Shown here: positions 1 through 6,252 of the stretch, piece by piece
How the letters are laid out: each line of letters begins with the position of its first letter
Numbering within the stretch: the first letter of the stretch is position 1
Assembly (NCBI GenBank): GCA_043772355.1
Contig: JAYVGI010000422.1
Location: forward strand, 1 to 27,779
Length of the DNA stretch: 27,779 nt
DNA from: JAAFIP01 sp043772355
GTDB lineage: Bacteria; Pseudomonadota; Gammaproteobacteria; Burkholderiales; Burkholderiaceae_C
Direction: 5' to 3'
Made by a program: the position numbers and the translations under genes
Notes under the pieces: model-generated
What the model was told of the DNA's origin: nothing
The model's input: the letters and a program-made list of their open reading frames with translations, nothing else
Database searches by the model: none

Positions 1-6
1 TCGCTT

Positions 7-37
7 GTGTGGCTCGCCACACGGCGCTCAGAGCGCC
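7..37. other. two adjacent short hairpins at the window edge
   Basis: GTGTGG-CTCG-CCACAC (7-22) is followed directly by GGCGCT-CAG-AGCGCC (23-37), two perfect 6-bp stems side by side. There is no T-run after them, so this is not a classical intrinsic terminator. It could be the end of a gene lying to the left or part of a repeat. Positions 38-118 show nothing recognisable. Confidence 0.3.
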
Positions 38-118
38 TTGCACTGCATCCCGCAAGCGCACCCAAAAACGGTATATCGACTATTTCCGCCTCCCTAAGAT
101 AAACAATATTGGCCGAAG

Positions 119-309
119 CGTCAGAAATCTGTCAGCTGATAAGCACCAAGCCGTGCAGCGACCAAGGTAGCGCGCTGCCCGTAGCTTCCTGTCATTTTCC
201 CCGGCGACTACGGTTAGCACACGGCCATATGTGAAGGCAATAAAGCGTATGCCGAACGACCGATTTCTGGTACTCCAGTATGAGGGCGTTTGGCATACGC
301 TTTGTCGCC
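119..309. repeat. family A double-hairpin repeat, copy 1 (left hairpin degenerate)
   Basis: The right hairpin is well preserved. Its arms 236-257 and 289-309 pair with a few mismatches around a 31-nt tip (258-288) that matches the tips of the copies near 4.0 kb and 21.3 kb. The left hairpin is worn: only a degraded tip (about 119-136) and the right arm (GATAAGCACCAAGCCGTGC, 138-156) remain. The middle (about 157-235) aligns with the other copies, including GTAGCTTCCTGTC and GCGACTACGG. The element lies just beyond the 3' end of the phasin gene. Confidence 0.75.
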
Positions 310-340
310 CACGAAGCACATGAGCCCAAGAATCACAGCC

Positions 341-754
341 CTACTTCGGCGTCATCATCTTCTTGATTTCCGCCATATGCTCATTGGCCCGCTTGGTCAT
401 GCTGGCCATCGAATTGGTTTGCGCCTTGCGGGCCATCTCGGCCAGGTCTTTCGCATCGGCTACCGCCTTGGCATAGGCTTTTTTGACAATTTCCGTCTGC
501 TTGGCCGGATCGCCCACGCTGCTGGCCAGGCTCTGGGTGGTGGTCTGGATTTCCTGCATCGCTGCGGCCAGCATCTCGGCCTGCTTGCGGCCCATGTCCT
601 GCATGGCTTGCAGGGCCGCCTTGTTCGATTCGGCCAAGGCCTCAATATCTTTGCGGCGCGCCTCAATGATGGCCGTCATATCGATGCCAGGTACTTTGAA
701 CTTCTCTAGCATCTTGGTCATGTCGCCAAAAGGGTTGGGGGTGGGGTTTGCCAT
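341..754 (-). CDS. phasin family protein
   Basis: This is a 137-residue, alanine-, lysine- and glutamine-rich, almost entirely helical protein of the small phasin family, which coats polyhydroxyalkanoate granules in the cytoplasm. The N-terminal stretch (FGDMTKMLEKFKVPGIDM, about 9-26) is the proline/glycine-containing start typical of these proteins. Amphipathic heptad-like helices follow to the C-terminus, with no cysteine and no membrane segment. The start is fixed by GGAGAG six bases upstream of ATG. It is a single gene, divergent from the riboswitch-dadA unit, with a family B repeat upstream and a family A repeat downstream. PHA synthase genes are not in the window, so the granule role rests on family similarity. 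The length is somewhat short for PhaP (about 180) but normal for the short phasin-like group. Confidence 0.82.
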   Translation of the reverse strand: MANPTPNPFGDMTKMLEKFKVPGIDMTAIIEARRKDIEALAESNKAALQAMQDMGRKQAEMLAAAMQEIQTTTQSLASSVGDPAKQTEIVKKAYAKAVADAKDLAEMARKAQTNSMASMTKRANEHMAEIKKMMTPK

Positions 755-859
755 GGGTTACTCTCCAAAAATTGTGGGGTGGCGTAATTTTGCCTGAAAC
801 TCGCTTGCGGCCTCTCAAGCCTGCGTAAGCATCCGACACCCAGACCGGTTTAAGCACAA

Positions 860-1061
860 TACGTACTACGTATTTAAGAGCTGCTCCCGCAATATTTTAG
901 AGGGCTACAGCGGGATATGCACCTGAAAAACAGCGGCTAGAACGGTGATTTTCCGGCCCACGACGCGGCAAAGTACTCCGGTCAGCGTAAATCAATCAAT
1001 ATTGGATGAAAACCTATGTACCCCGCTGATTTTATTAGATATGTCGCTACTATTTAGTGAG
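860..1061. repeat. family B palindromic repeat, copy 1 (internally deleted)
   Basis: Positions 860-910 match the inner arm of the full-length elements at 4.4 and 27.0 kb (core CTGCTCCCGCAATATTTTAG, 881-900, then GGCTACAG). Positions 1017-1061 match their outer end (TGTACCCC, TTTTATTAGAT, CTACTATTTAGTGAG). The spacing between these blocks is much shorter than in full copies, so the centre is deleted. It begins with its own short palindrome AATACGT-ACT-ACGTATT. From 1062 to 1211 nothing further is recognisable. Confidence 0.72.
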
Positions 1062-1211
1062 CAATCGTGGTCCCAGCCTGCGCCCACCGGTTCAGCGCGA
1101 GCCCGTCGATACCTCGCTGACAAGCACGCGTGGGTGCAGCCTGAGGTGGCTCAAACTTCAAAAATACGGGTAAACACCAGTGAATATGCACCCCAATGCC
1201 CCATTTGCCGC

Positions 1212-1241
1212 TTGCGGAGTCTGTCCAATATGAAATATACT
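1212..1241 (+). promoter_or_regulatory. sigma70-type promoter of the riboswitch-dadA unit
   Basis: The -35 box TTGCGG (1212-1217) and -10 box TATACT (1236-1241) are separated by 18 bp. The expected start of transcription, near 1248, falls just before the first base of the glycine riboswitch, which supports the call. Confidence 0.55.
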
Positions 1242-1251
1242 ACACCTATGC

Positions 1252-1464
1252 AGGAGAGTGATGCTGCAATATAGTACGTGCAGCATCCACCGAAGGCGCA
1301 AACTCCCATGAACGCTCAGGTCACCACCACTGCACATTTTTGTTGAAAGCCGTCTGGAGAGCCGCAGCACTCTGATCACCAGGGCGCAGCGCACCGAAGG
1401 AGCAAACCGGGGGCCGTTGTGGCACCTTGGTGAATCTCTCAGGTACCAAGGACAGGGGGAGCGG
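1252..1464 (+). ncRNA. glycine riboswitch, two tandem aptamers
   Basis: Two copies of the glycine aptamer signature follow each other. Aptamer 1 (about 1252-1335) has GGAGAG, a GATGCTGC/GCAGCATC stem, CACCGAAGGCGCAAACTCC and CGCTCAGGT. Aptamer 2 (about 1355-1464) has GGAGAGCC, CACCGAAGGAGCAAAC, then TCTCTCAGGTACCAAGGACAG, followed by GGGGGAG. The order and spacing are those of the cooperative tandem glycine riboswitch. The end of aptamer 1 departs from consensus (GGTCACC where GGTACCAAGGACAG is usual). About 85 bp separate it from the dadA start at 1549, space for an expression platform. Control is probably activation by glycine, as usual for the family. Confidence 0.93.
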
Positions 1465-1548
1465 CGCTGCATAGCAAGCAGATTGGCTACGGGTCTAGTA
1501 GCTTCTTACGCTTGTTTTTATGAAGCTCTTGCATTCAAAGGTTCTCCC

Positions 1549-2913
1549 ATGAAAGTACTCGTCCTCGGCAGCGGTCTGCTCGGTGTCAGCTCCGCCTACT
1601 ATTTATCCCAACTTGGCCACGAAGTGACGGTGGTGGACCGCCAGGCCCATCCGGCGGCGGAAACCAGCTTTGCCAATGGCGGGCAAATCTCGGTCAGCCA
1701 TGCCGAGCCTTGGGCCAACCCCAGCGCGCCACTCAAGGTGCTGCAATGGCTGGGCAAAGAAGACGCGCCCCTGCTGTTTCGCATTCGCGCAGACATGCGC
1801 CAGTGGCTGTGGGGCTTGCAGTTTCTGCGCGAATGCACGCCTGCGCGCACGCGCTACAACATCGAACAAATCGTGCGCCTGGGCACCTACAGCCGCGACA
1901 TGCTGCAAGCGCTGCGCCGTGACACGGGCCTGCAATACGACCAACGCACCCAGGGCATTTTGCATTTCTACACCTCGCAAAAAGAGTTTGATGGCGCGCA
2001 TGGCCCCGCCCAGCAGATGCGCGAGCTGGGCTGCGACCGCCGGGTGATCAGCGCCGAAGAGGCGATCAAACTAGAGCCCGCCTTGGCCCACATGCGCGGG
2101 CAGTTGGCCGGTGCTACGTATACCGCCGAAGACGAGTCGGGCGATGCCAACCGCTTTGCACGCGAGCTGGTCAAGCTGTGCGAGGCAGCGGGCGTGAAGT
2201 TCCTCATGAGCCACACCATCACCGCCCTGCGCGAAGCGGGCGGCCAGCTGGAGCATGTAGAGGCCACTGACAGCGAGGGGCGTTTTCAGCGCCTGCGTGC
2301 CGACAGCTACGTGCTGGCGATGGGCTCGCTCAGCCCCCTGTACACCGCGCCGCTGGGCATTCATTTGCCGATTTATCCGGCCAAGGGCTACTCCGTCACC
2401 ATGCCCGTCAAAGACGCCCGCATGGCGCACCAGGTGAGCCTGACAGACGATGAATACAAGCTCGTGTTCTCACGCCTGACCGGGCCGGGCAGCGACCGCC
2501 TGCGCATTGCGGGCACCGCAGAATTTAACGGCTACGACCGCGACCTGAACCGCGTGCGCTGCGAGGCCATCGTGCGCCGTGTGGAGCAGCTCTTTCCGGG
2601 TGCGGGCGATGCCACGCAGGCCAGCTACTGGACGGGCCTGCGACCGGCCACGCCCAGCAATGTGCCCATCATCGGCAAAAGCAAGCTGCCCAATTTGTTT
2701 TTCAACTCCGGCCACGGCACGCTGGGCTGGACGCACGCCTGCGGCTCGGGCAAGAGCATTGCACGCATCGTCAGCGGGCTGGCGCCTGAGGTTGACTTTG
2801 CCTTTTGCGGGCTGAGCAGCACCGCTTCGATTTCCACAACGCCCGCAGCCCGGTCAGCCGCGACGCGTTCTTCTACGACCAGTCCTTCTGGACAATCAAC
2901 ATTCAAGCAATAA
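1549..2913 (+). CDS. dadA: DadA-like FAD-dependent amino-acid dehydrogenase
   Basis: This 454-residue flavoprotein of the DAO/DadA family oxidatively deaminates amino acids to 2-oxo acids and ammonia, passing electrons to the respiratory chain. The N-terminus VLVLGSGLLGVSSAYYL (residues 3-19) is the FAD-binding GxGxxG Rossmann motif, followed by the acidic end of beta-2 (VVDR). The C-terminal region GLRPATPSNVPIIGKS and NSGHGTLGWTHACGSGK is the conserved DadA flavin/substrate segment. A longer ORF reaches upstream to 1417, but that start would lie inside the riboswitch, so the ATG at 1549 is chosen. The gene is controlled by the upstream glycine riboswitch, suggesting glycine or a related small amino acid as substrate (inference). 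The last about 33 residues are serine/threonine/alanine-rich and look unlike a DadA tail (see findings). A Bug receptor follows after 10 bp. Confidence 0.88.
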   Translation: MKVLVLGSGLLGVSSAYYLSQLGHEVTVVDRQAHPAAETSFANGGQISVSHAEPWANPSAPLKVLQWLGKEDAPLLFRIRADMRQWLWGLQFLRECTPARTRYNIEQIVRLGTYSRDMLQALRRDTGLQYDQRTQGILHFYTSQKEFDGAHGPAQQMRELGCDRRVISAEEAIKLEPALAHMRGQLAGATYTAEDESGDANRFARELVKLCEAAGVKFLMSHTITALREAGGQLEHVEATDSEGRFQRLRADSYVLAMGSLSPLYTAPLGIHLPIYPAKGYSVTMPVKDARMAHQVSLTDDEYKLVFSRLTGPGSDRLRIAGTAEFNGYDRDLNRVRCEAIVRRVEQLFPGAGDATQASYWTGLRPATPSNVPIIGKSKLPNLFFNSGHGTLGWTHACGSGKSIARIVSGLAPEVDFAFCGLSSTASISTTPAARSAATRSSTTSPSGQSTFKQ

Positions 2914-2923
2914 GGTGCACCCT

Positions 2924-3898
2924 ATGAAATCCTGGACAAAAATCTTGCTGGCTACGGGCCTGCTGGCCCTAGCGCCTTTCGCTCTGGCTCAAACCTTCCC
3001 CAGCAAACCCGTGACGATGATCGTCGCCTTCCCGCCCGGCGGCGGCTCCGACGTGCTGGGCCGCGCGATGGCCAAGGGCATGCAAGACACGCTGGGCCAG
3101 CCCGTCATCGTTGAAAACGTGGTGGGCGTAGGCGGCTCGCTGGGCGTGCTCAAAGCCGCTAACGCCACACCTGATGGCTATACCATCATGGCCGGCTCAC
3201 CGCTGGAGCTGATCTACACGCCGCTGGGCATAGCAGCAGCCAAAAACAAGCCTGAAGACATGCGCATGGCCGCCCTGGTGGGCCACACCCCCATCGCCAT
3301 TGCCGTGCGCAAAGACCTGCCTGTGAACACGCTGGAAGAGTTTATTGCCTACGCCAAAAAAGCCGACAAGCCGCTCAGCTTCGGCTCCACCGGCATTGGC
3401 TCGCTCTACCACCTGATGGCCGAAAAAGCCCTGCAAAACGCCGGTGCCAAAGGCCTGCACGCGCCCTACAACGGCCTGGCCCCGTACCTGAAAGACCTGA
3501 TGGGCGGCGTGATCGACTTTGCCGTGGTGCCCTTGGTAGGCCCCGTGCTGGGCGCGATTGTCGGCGGCCAAATCAAAGCTCTGGCCGTGGCCTCGAATGA
3601 GCCTCTTGCGCGCCTGCCCAAGCTGCCCCTGGCCCGCGCCACCAAAGGCTTTGAAGACTACCAGTTCAGCATTTGGATCGGCGTGCAAACCAGCGCCAAA
3701 ATGCCTGACGCACCGCTCAACGCCATCCACAAAGCCGCCTATGCCGCGTTGGCCAACGCCGATGTACGCAAGATCATCGAAACCTCGGGCACGGTGATTG
3801 CCGAGCCTTTGAGCCTTTCGCAGTTGGACAGCTTCTACAAGAAGGAAGCTGTCACTGGTGCGGCTATGGCCAAGTCGATTAACTTGCAGGCGCAGTAA
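2924..3898 (+). CDS. Bug-family tripartite tricarboxylate transporter receptor
   Basis: This 324-residue periplasmic solute-binding protein has a signal peptide at residues 1-22 (MKSW TKIL, hydrophobic core, cleavage after ALA). The mature part opens with FPSKPVTMIVAFPPGGGSDVLGR, the hallmark of Bug/TctC proteins, in which the PPGG loop contacts the carboxylate ligand. Further family signatures are NATPDGYTIM and FGSTGIGSLYHLM. It is translated ten bases after the dadA stop and so belongs to the riboswitch-controlled unit. A GTG at 2915 is in frame, but the ATG gives a proper signal peptide. No TctA/TctB membrane subunits are adjacent, which is common for orphan Bug receptors. The ligand is unknown; context hints at an amino acid or its oxo acid. 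A strong terminator follows. Confidence 0.9.
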   Translation: MKSWTKILLATGLLALAPFALAQTFPSKPVTMIVAFPPGGGSDVLGRAMAKGMQDTLGQPVIVENVVGVGGSLGVLKAANATPDGYTIMAGSPLELIYTPLGIAAAKNKPEDMRMAALVGHTPIAIAVRKDLPVNTLEEFIAYAKKADKPLSFGSTGIGSLYHLMAEKALQNAGAKGLHAPYNGLAPYLKDLMGGVIDFAVVPLVGPVLGAIVGGQIKALAVASNEPLARLPKLPLARATKGFEDYQFSIWIGVQTSAKMPDAPLNAIHKAAYAALANADVRKIIETSGTVIAEPLSLSQLDSFYKKEAVTGAAMAKSINLQAQ

Positions 3899-3919
3899 GC
3901 TCGGTTTGCGTTTTTTGAA

Positions 3920-3957
3920 CGCGCCCCTTGCCTTGGTTAACTGGGCAAGGGGCGTTT
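3920..3957 (+). terminator. intrinsic terminator after the Bug gene
   Basis: GCGCCCCTTGCC (3921-3932) pairs with GGCAAGGGGCG (3944-3954) around an 11-base loop and is followed by TTTT. It closes the riboswitch-dadA-Bug unit. Confidence 0.88.
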
Positions 3958-3993
3958 TGCATTGGGGATAGGCTCAAGTGCTATCTCCTTACG

Positions 3994-4194
3994 CACAGTT
4001 AGGTACTTGTCATCCGCCCTCATGCTGGAGTACCAGAAATCGGTCGGCTGACAAATACCTAACTGTGTGCACACATCGTAGCGCGCTATCGGTAGCTTCC
4101 TGTCCGACAACCCGGCGACTACGGGTAGCACGCTACCCGGTGTGCTGGCGATGAAGCGTATGCAAATCGACCGATTTCTGGTGCTCCAGTATAA
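3994..4194. repeat. family A double-hairpin repeat, copy 2 (right end interrupted)
   Basis: The left hairpin is intact: arms 3994-4012 and 4049-4067 (CACAGTTAGGTACTTGTCA and its partner, one mismatch) enclose the conserved tip. The second tip (GACCGATTTCTGGTGCTCC, from 4169) follows its left arm (4147-4167). The right arm is missing because another inverted-repeat element starts at 4195. Between the hairpins lie the family's conserved middle blocks GGTAGCTTCCTGTC and GGCGACTACGGGTAGC. Confidence 0.8.
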
Positions 4195-4280
4195 GCAAAT
4201 GGGGTCAGATCAAAATTCAGGACAACCCTCTGCTCGGAGCGTACAACGCCATAACGAAATTTTGCTCTGACCCCATTTGC
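4195..4280. repeat. 86-bp inverted-repeat element (GGGGTCAGA type)
   Basis: GCAAATGGGGTCAGA (4195-4209) is the exact inverse of TCTGACCCCATTTGC (4266-4280), and pairing continues inward to about 24 bp with one mismatch. The NNATGGGGTCAGA sequence resembles short palindromic repeats common in proteobacterial intergenic regions (from memory). It replaces the right arm of the family A copy. No coding sequence is visible inside. Confidence 0.7.
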
Positions 4281-4398
4281 GTACTCTCCGGCGCGTCGGG
4301 CCTGCCCCGCAAAACTCGCGTCAGCGTGCTCGCCCGCCACAAAGCCCCAGGCGCGGGCCCCTCGCGCCAGCCTGGCAGGGCGCGCAGGAATAGACACG

Positions 4399-4908
4399 CT
4401 CCATAAACAGTAGCACTCCGTCTATATAAATCAGCGGGGTGCAAGGGTTTTAGCTTAATTGTCGTATTTCTTGACCACTGCAACCATCAACCACCTCTTG
4501 AGCCGACAAAGCCCTTACCAGCGCAGACTTAGGAAATTAACACGCTATGTATTGCGTAGCTGATCCCGCATTATTCTAGGAGGCTACAGGCTGATTGGCA
4601 TAAAAAACCCGTCAAAATCGCCGGTTTGGAGTGCATCGAAGCCTCAGGTGCCCTGAAAATCGGCGGGGAAACCCAAATTTTCCAGTTTGGGAGCCGTTTT
4701 TCAGGCACCTATCGCGCTATAGCCCTCTAGAATTATGCGGGAGAAGCTACGCAATGCATAGCGTGATGGTGCGTTGATCTGCTGGAAGAGTTGGCGTTTT
4801 CGGCTAAAAATGCACTCCAGCGCTCCAAACCGTGTGGACTTGCCAAATTTTGATCCAATACCTTGTACCCCACTGGTTTTATTAGATGAAGTGCTATTGT
4901 TTAGTGAG
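4399..4908. repeat. family B giant palindrome, copy 2 (full length)
   Basis: About 510 bp form one imperfect palindrome centred near 4653. The outer ends are 4399-4443 (inverted) and 4864-4908 (GTACCCC, TTTTATTAGAT, TTTAGTGAG). The inner arms are 4541-4589 (CACGCTATGTATTGCGTAGC, then CCCGCATTATTCTAGG) and 4715-4765 (its inverse). A third nested pair lies around 4648-4668 and 4690-4710. No ORF in it resembles a protein. From 4281 to 4398 and from 4977 to 5089 nothing else is recognisable. Confidence 0.8.
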
Positions 4909-4936
4909 TTCCTTTGGTTTGATACCGCGCCCGCCG

Positions 4937-4976
4937 CACCCTCACCCCAGCCCTCTCCCGCAAGCGGGAGAGGGAG
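4937..4976. repeat. REP-like palindrome, copy 1
   Basis: ACCCTCACCCCAGCCC precedes the perfect hairpin CCCTCTCCCG-CAAG-CGGGAGAGGG (4951-4974). The same sequence recurs at 7891-7926. This CCCTCACCCCAGCCCTCTCCC type of repeat is common between genes in many proteobacteria. Confidence 0.75.
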
Positions 4977-5089
4977 CCAGACCTGATCCCATTTGCTCTT
5001 TCGCGCTACCACCCGCAGCAAGCCAACCCCCGGTACTCGGATGGCCTGCACGTCCTACCCATGGCCCATACCATAGCCTCAGGAGGCGC

Positions 5090-6085
5090 TTATTCAGGCA
5101 ACTGTAACTTTTGCCGCACTACCTGGCGCAGCGCAGCAAACGTGGCGTTTAAGTCCTGCGCACTGGTGTCCACACGCAGTTGCGCCTTGGAGTAAAACGC
5201 CGCCCGCCCGGCCAAAATGCCCTTGAGGTCTTCCATGGCCTCCTTGCTGGCGGCCATGGGGCGCATATCGCCTTGGGCAGTCACGCGCTTGAGGTGATCG
5301 ACAGGGTCGGCTTGCAGCCACACCGTGGTGCACTGCGAAATCAGTTGGGTGAAGGTGGCCGCCTCTGACACCAAACCGCCCGGGGTGGCAATGACGACTT
5401 CGGAATAGCTTTTAACCAGCTCTTCCAGCGCGCGCCGCTCGTACCTGCGGTAGGCATTCGCCCCGTACAGGGCCTGTATCTCGGCCACGCTGCCACCAGC
5501 GAGTTTTTCTATCTCCCGGCTTAGCTCGATAAAGGGGTAGCCCAGGTCTTTGGCCAACATCACGCCCAGGGTAGATTTACCCGCACCGCGCAGGCCCACC
5601 AAGGCGATGCGCTTGCTGGGGGAGCCATCGCCTGCTTGGGTATTGCCCAGCAGGGCGCCCAGCGCTATGCGCACGCGCTGCAAGGTGGCGTCGTCTTGGC
5701 TGCTCAGCAGCTCGCGGATCATCAGCCATTCAGGCGACGAGGTGGTGATGTCGCCAATCAGCTCGCTCACAGCGCATTGCAGCGCGCCCGAGACTTGCAG
5801 CAGCACCAAGAGCGACGCATTGCCCACGCCGTATTCCATATTGGCCAAATGCCGCTCCGACACGTCGGCCGCCTGGGCCACGGCCTTGCGGGTCATGCCC
5901 CGGCGGGCGCGCAGGGCGGCCATGCGTTGGCCCAGCGCCACCAGATAGGGGTGACGCTCTTGGCCGTCGGCCTCGCCCGACGAGCTAGGTACCAAGGCGG
6001 GCACCACCGCGCTAGTTGCCACAGCTTTTGGTGGTTTTTTGGTTTTGGGTGCAGTCGATTTATGCAATATAGTGCTTGACTTCAT
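5090..6085 (-). CDS. boxR: BoxR-type benzoyl-CoA-responsive transcriptional regulator
   Basis: This 331-residue protein joins an XRE-type helix-turn-helix (about residues 48-110; RRGMTRKAVAQAADVSERHLANMEYG) to a shikimate-kinase-like domain (about 158-330) with an intact P-loop GLRGAGKST (164-172). That architecture defines BzdR/BoxR, in which the kinase-like domain senses benzoyl-CoA and releases DNA. The shikimate-contacting region is altered (FIELSREIE, 185-193, without the usual aspartates; PGGLV near 235-239), as expected of a sensor rather than a kinase. A lysine/alanine/proline-rich tail of about 44 residues precedes the HTH. The gene is divergent from the benzoate-CoA ligase across a 167-bp region with TGCA repeats. 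The ATG has only a weak Shine-Dalgarno, but no alternative start keeps the HTH. Confidence 0.92.
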   Translation of the reverse strand: MKSSTILHKSTAPKTKKPPKAVATSAVVPALVPSSSGEADGQERHPYLVALGQRMAALRARRGMTRKAVAQAADVSERHLANMEYGVGNASLLVLLQVSGALQCAVSELIGDITTSSPEWLMIRELLSSQDDATLQRVRIALGALLGNTQAGDGSPSKRIALVGLRGAGKSTLGVMLAKDLGYPFIELSREIEKLAGGSVAEIQALYGANAYRRYERRALEELVKSYSEVVIATPGGLVSEAATFTQLISQCTTVWLQADPVDHLKRVTAQGDMRPMAASKEAMEDLKGILAGRAAFYSKAQLRVDTSAQDLNATFAALRQVVRQKLQLPE

Positions 6086-6111
6086 TTTCAGATTGGTTTA
6101 TCGTTGATGGA

Positions 6112-6142
6112 TGCACAATACTTCATATTTTGCAAAGATGCA
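6112..6142. promoter_or_regulatory. candidate BoxR operator with TGCA repeats
   Basis: TGCA occurs at 6112-6115, 6131-6134 and 6139-6142, the last two in the near-repeat TTTGCAAAGATGCAAAT. TGCA half-sites are what I recall being described for BzdR/BoxR operators. The cluster sits between the divergent boxR and ligase genes, where a repressor of both would bind. Two more TGCA copies (6050, 6063) fall inside the boxR start. Confidence 0.5.
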
Positions 6143-6189
6143 AATAGAAGTTGATTTTTTGAAGTCCATTTTTAAACTGGCGCGCACTT

Positions 6190-6195
6190 TATAGT
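6190..6195 (+). promoter_or_regulatory. -10 box of the ligase/transporter operon
   Basis: TATAGT lies 57 bp upstream of the ligase start. The matching -35 position (about 6168-6173) is AT-rich without a good TTGACA match. Only the -10 element is convincing. Confidence 0.35.
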
Positions 6196-6252
6196 CTGAC
6201 CAAGCAAGCCGCCCACGGCGATGGGCGCACTGCCCCCTTAGGAGACAGCCCT

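Noticed and set aside
80..319. Minus-strand ORF of 79 codons, with a similar 78-codon ORF at 21261-21497 in another family A copy
   Set aside because: The similarity follows from nucleotide conservation of the hairpin repeat. The corresponding reading frame is broken in the copy at 4.0 kb, and stem positions change in pairs rather than at third codon positions.
945..1274. 109-codon plus-strand ORF
   Set aside because: It spans a family B repeat, the promoter and the start of the riboswitch, with no protein-like features.
1417..1548. N-terminal extension of the DadA-like protein
   Set aside because: It lies within the second glycine aptamer and its leader; the family start is at 1549.
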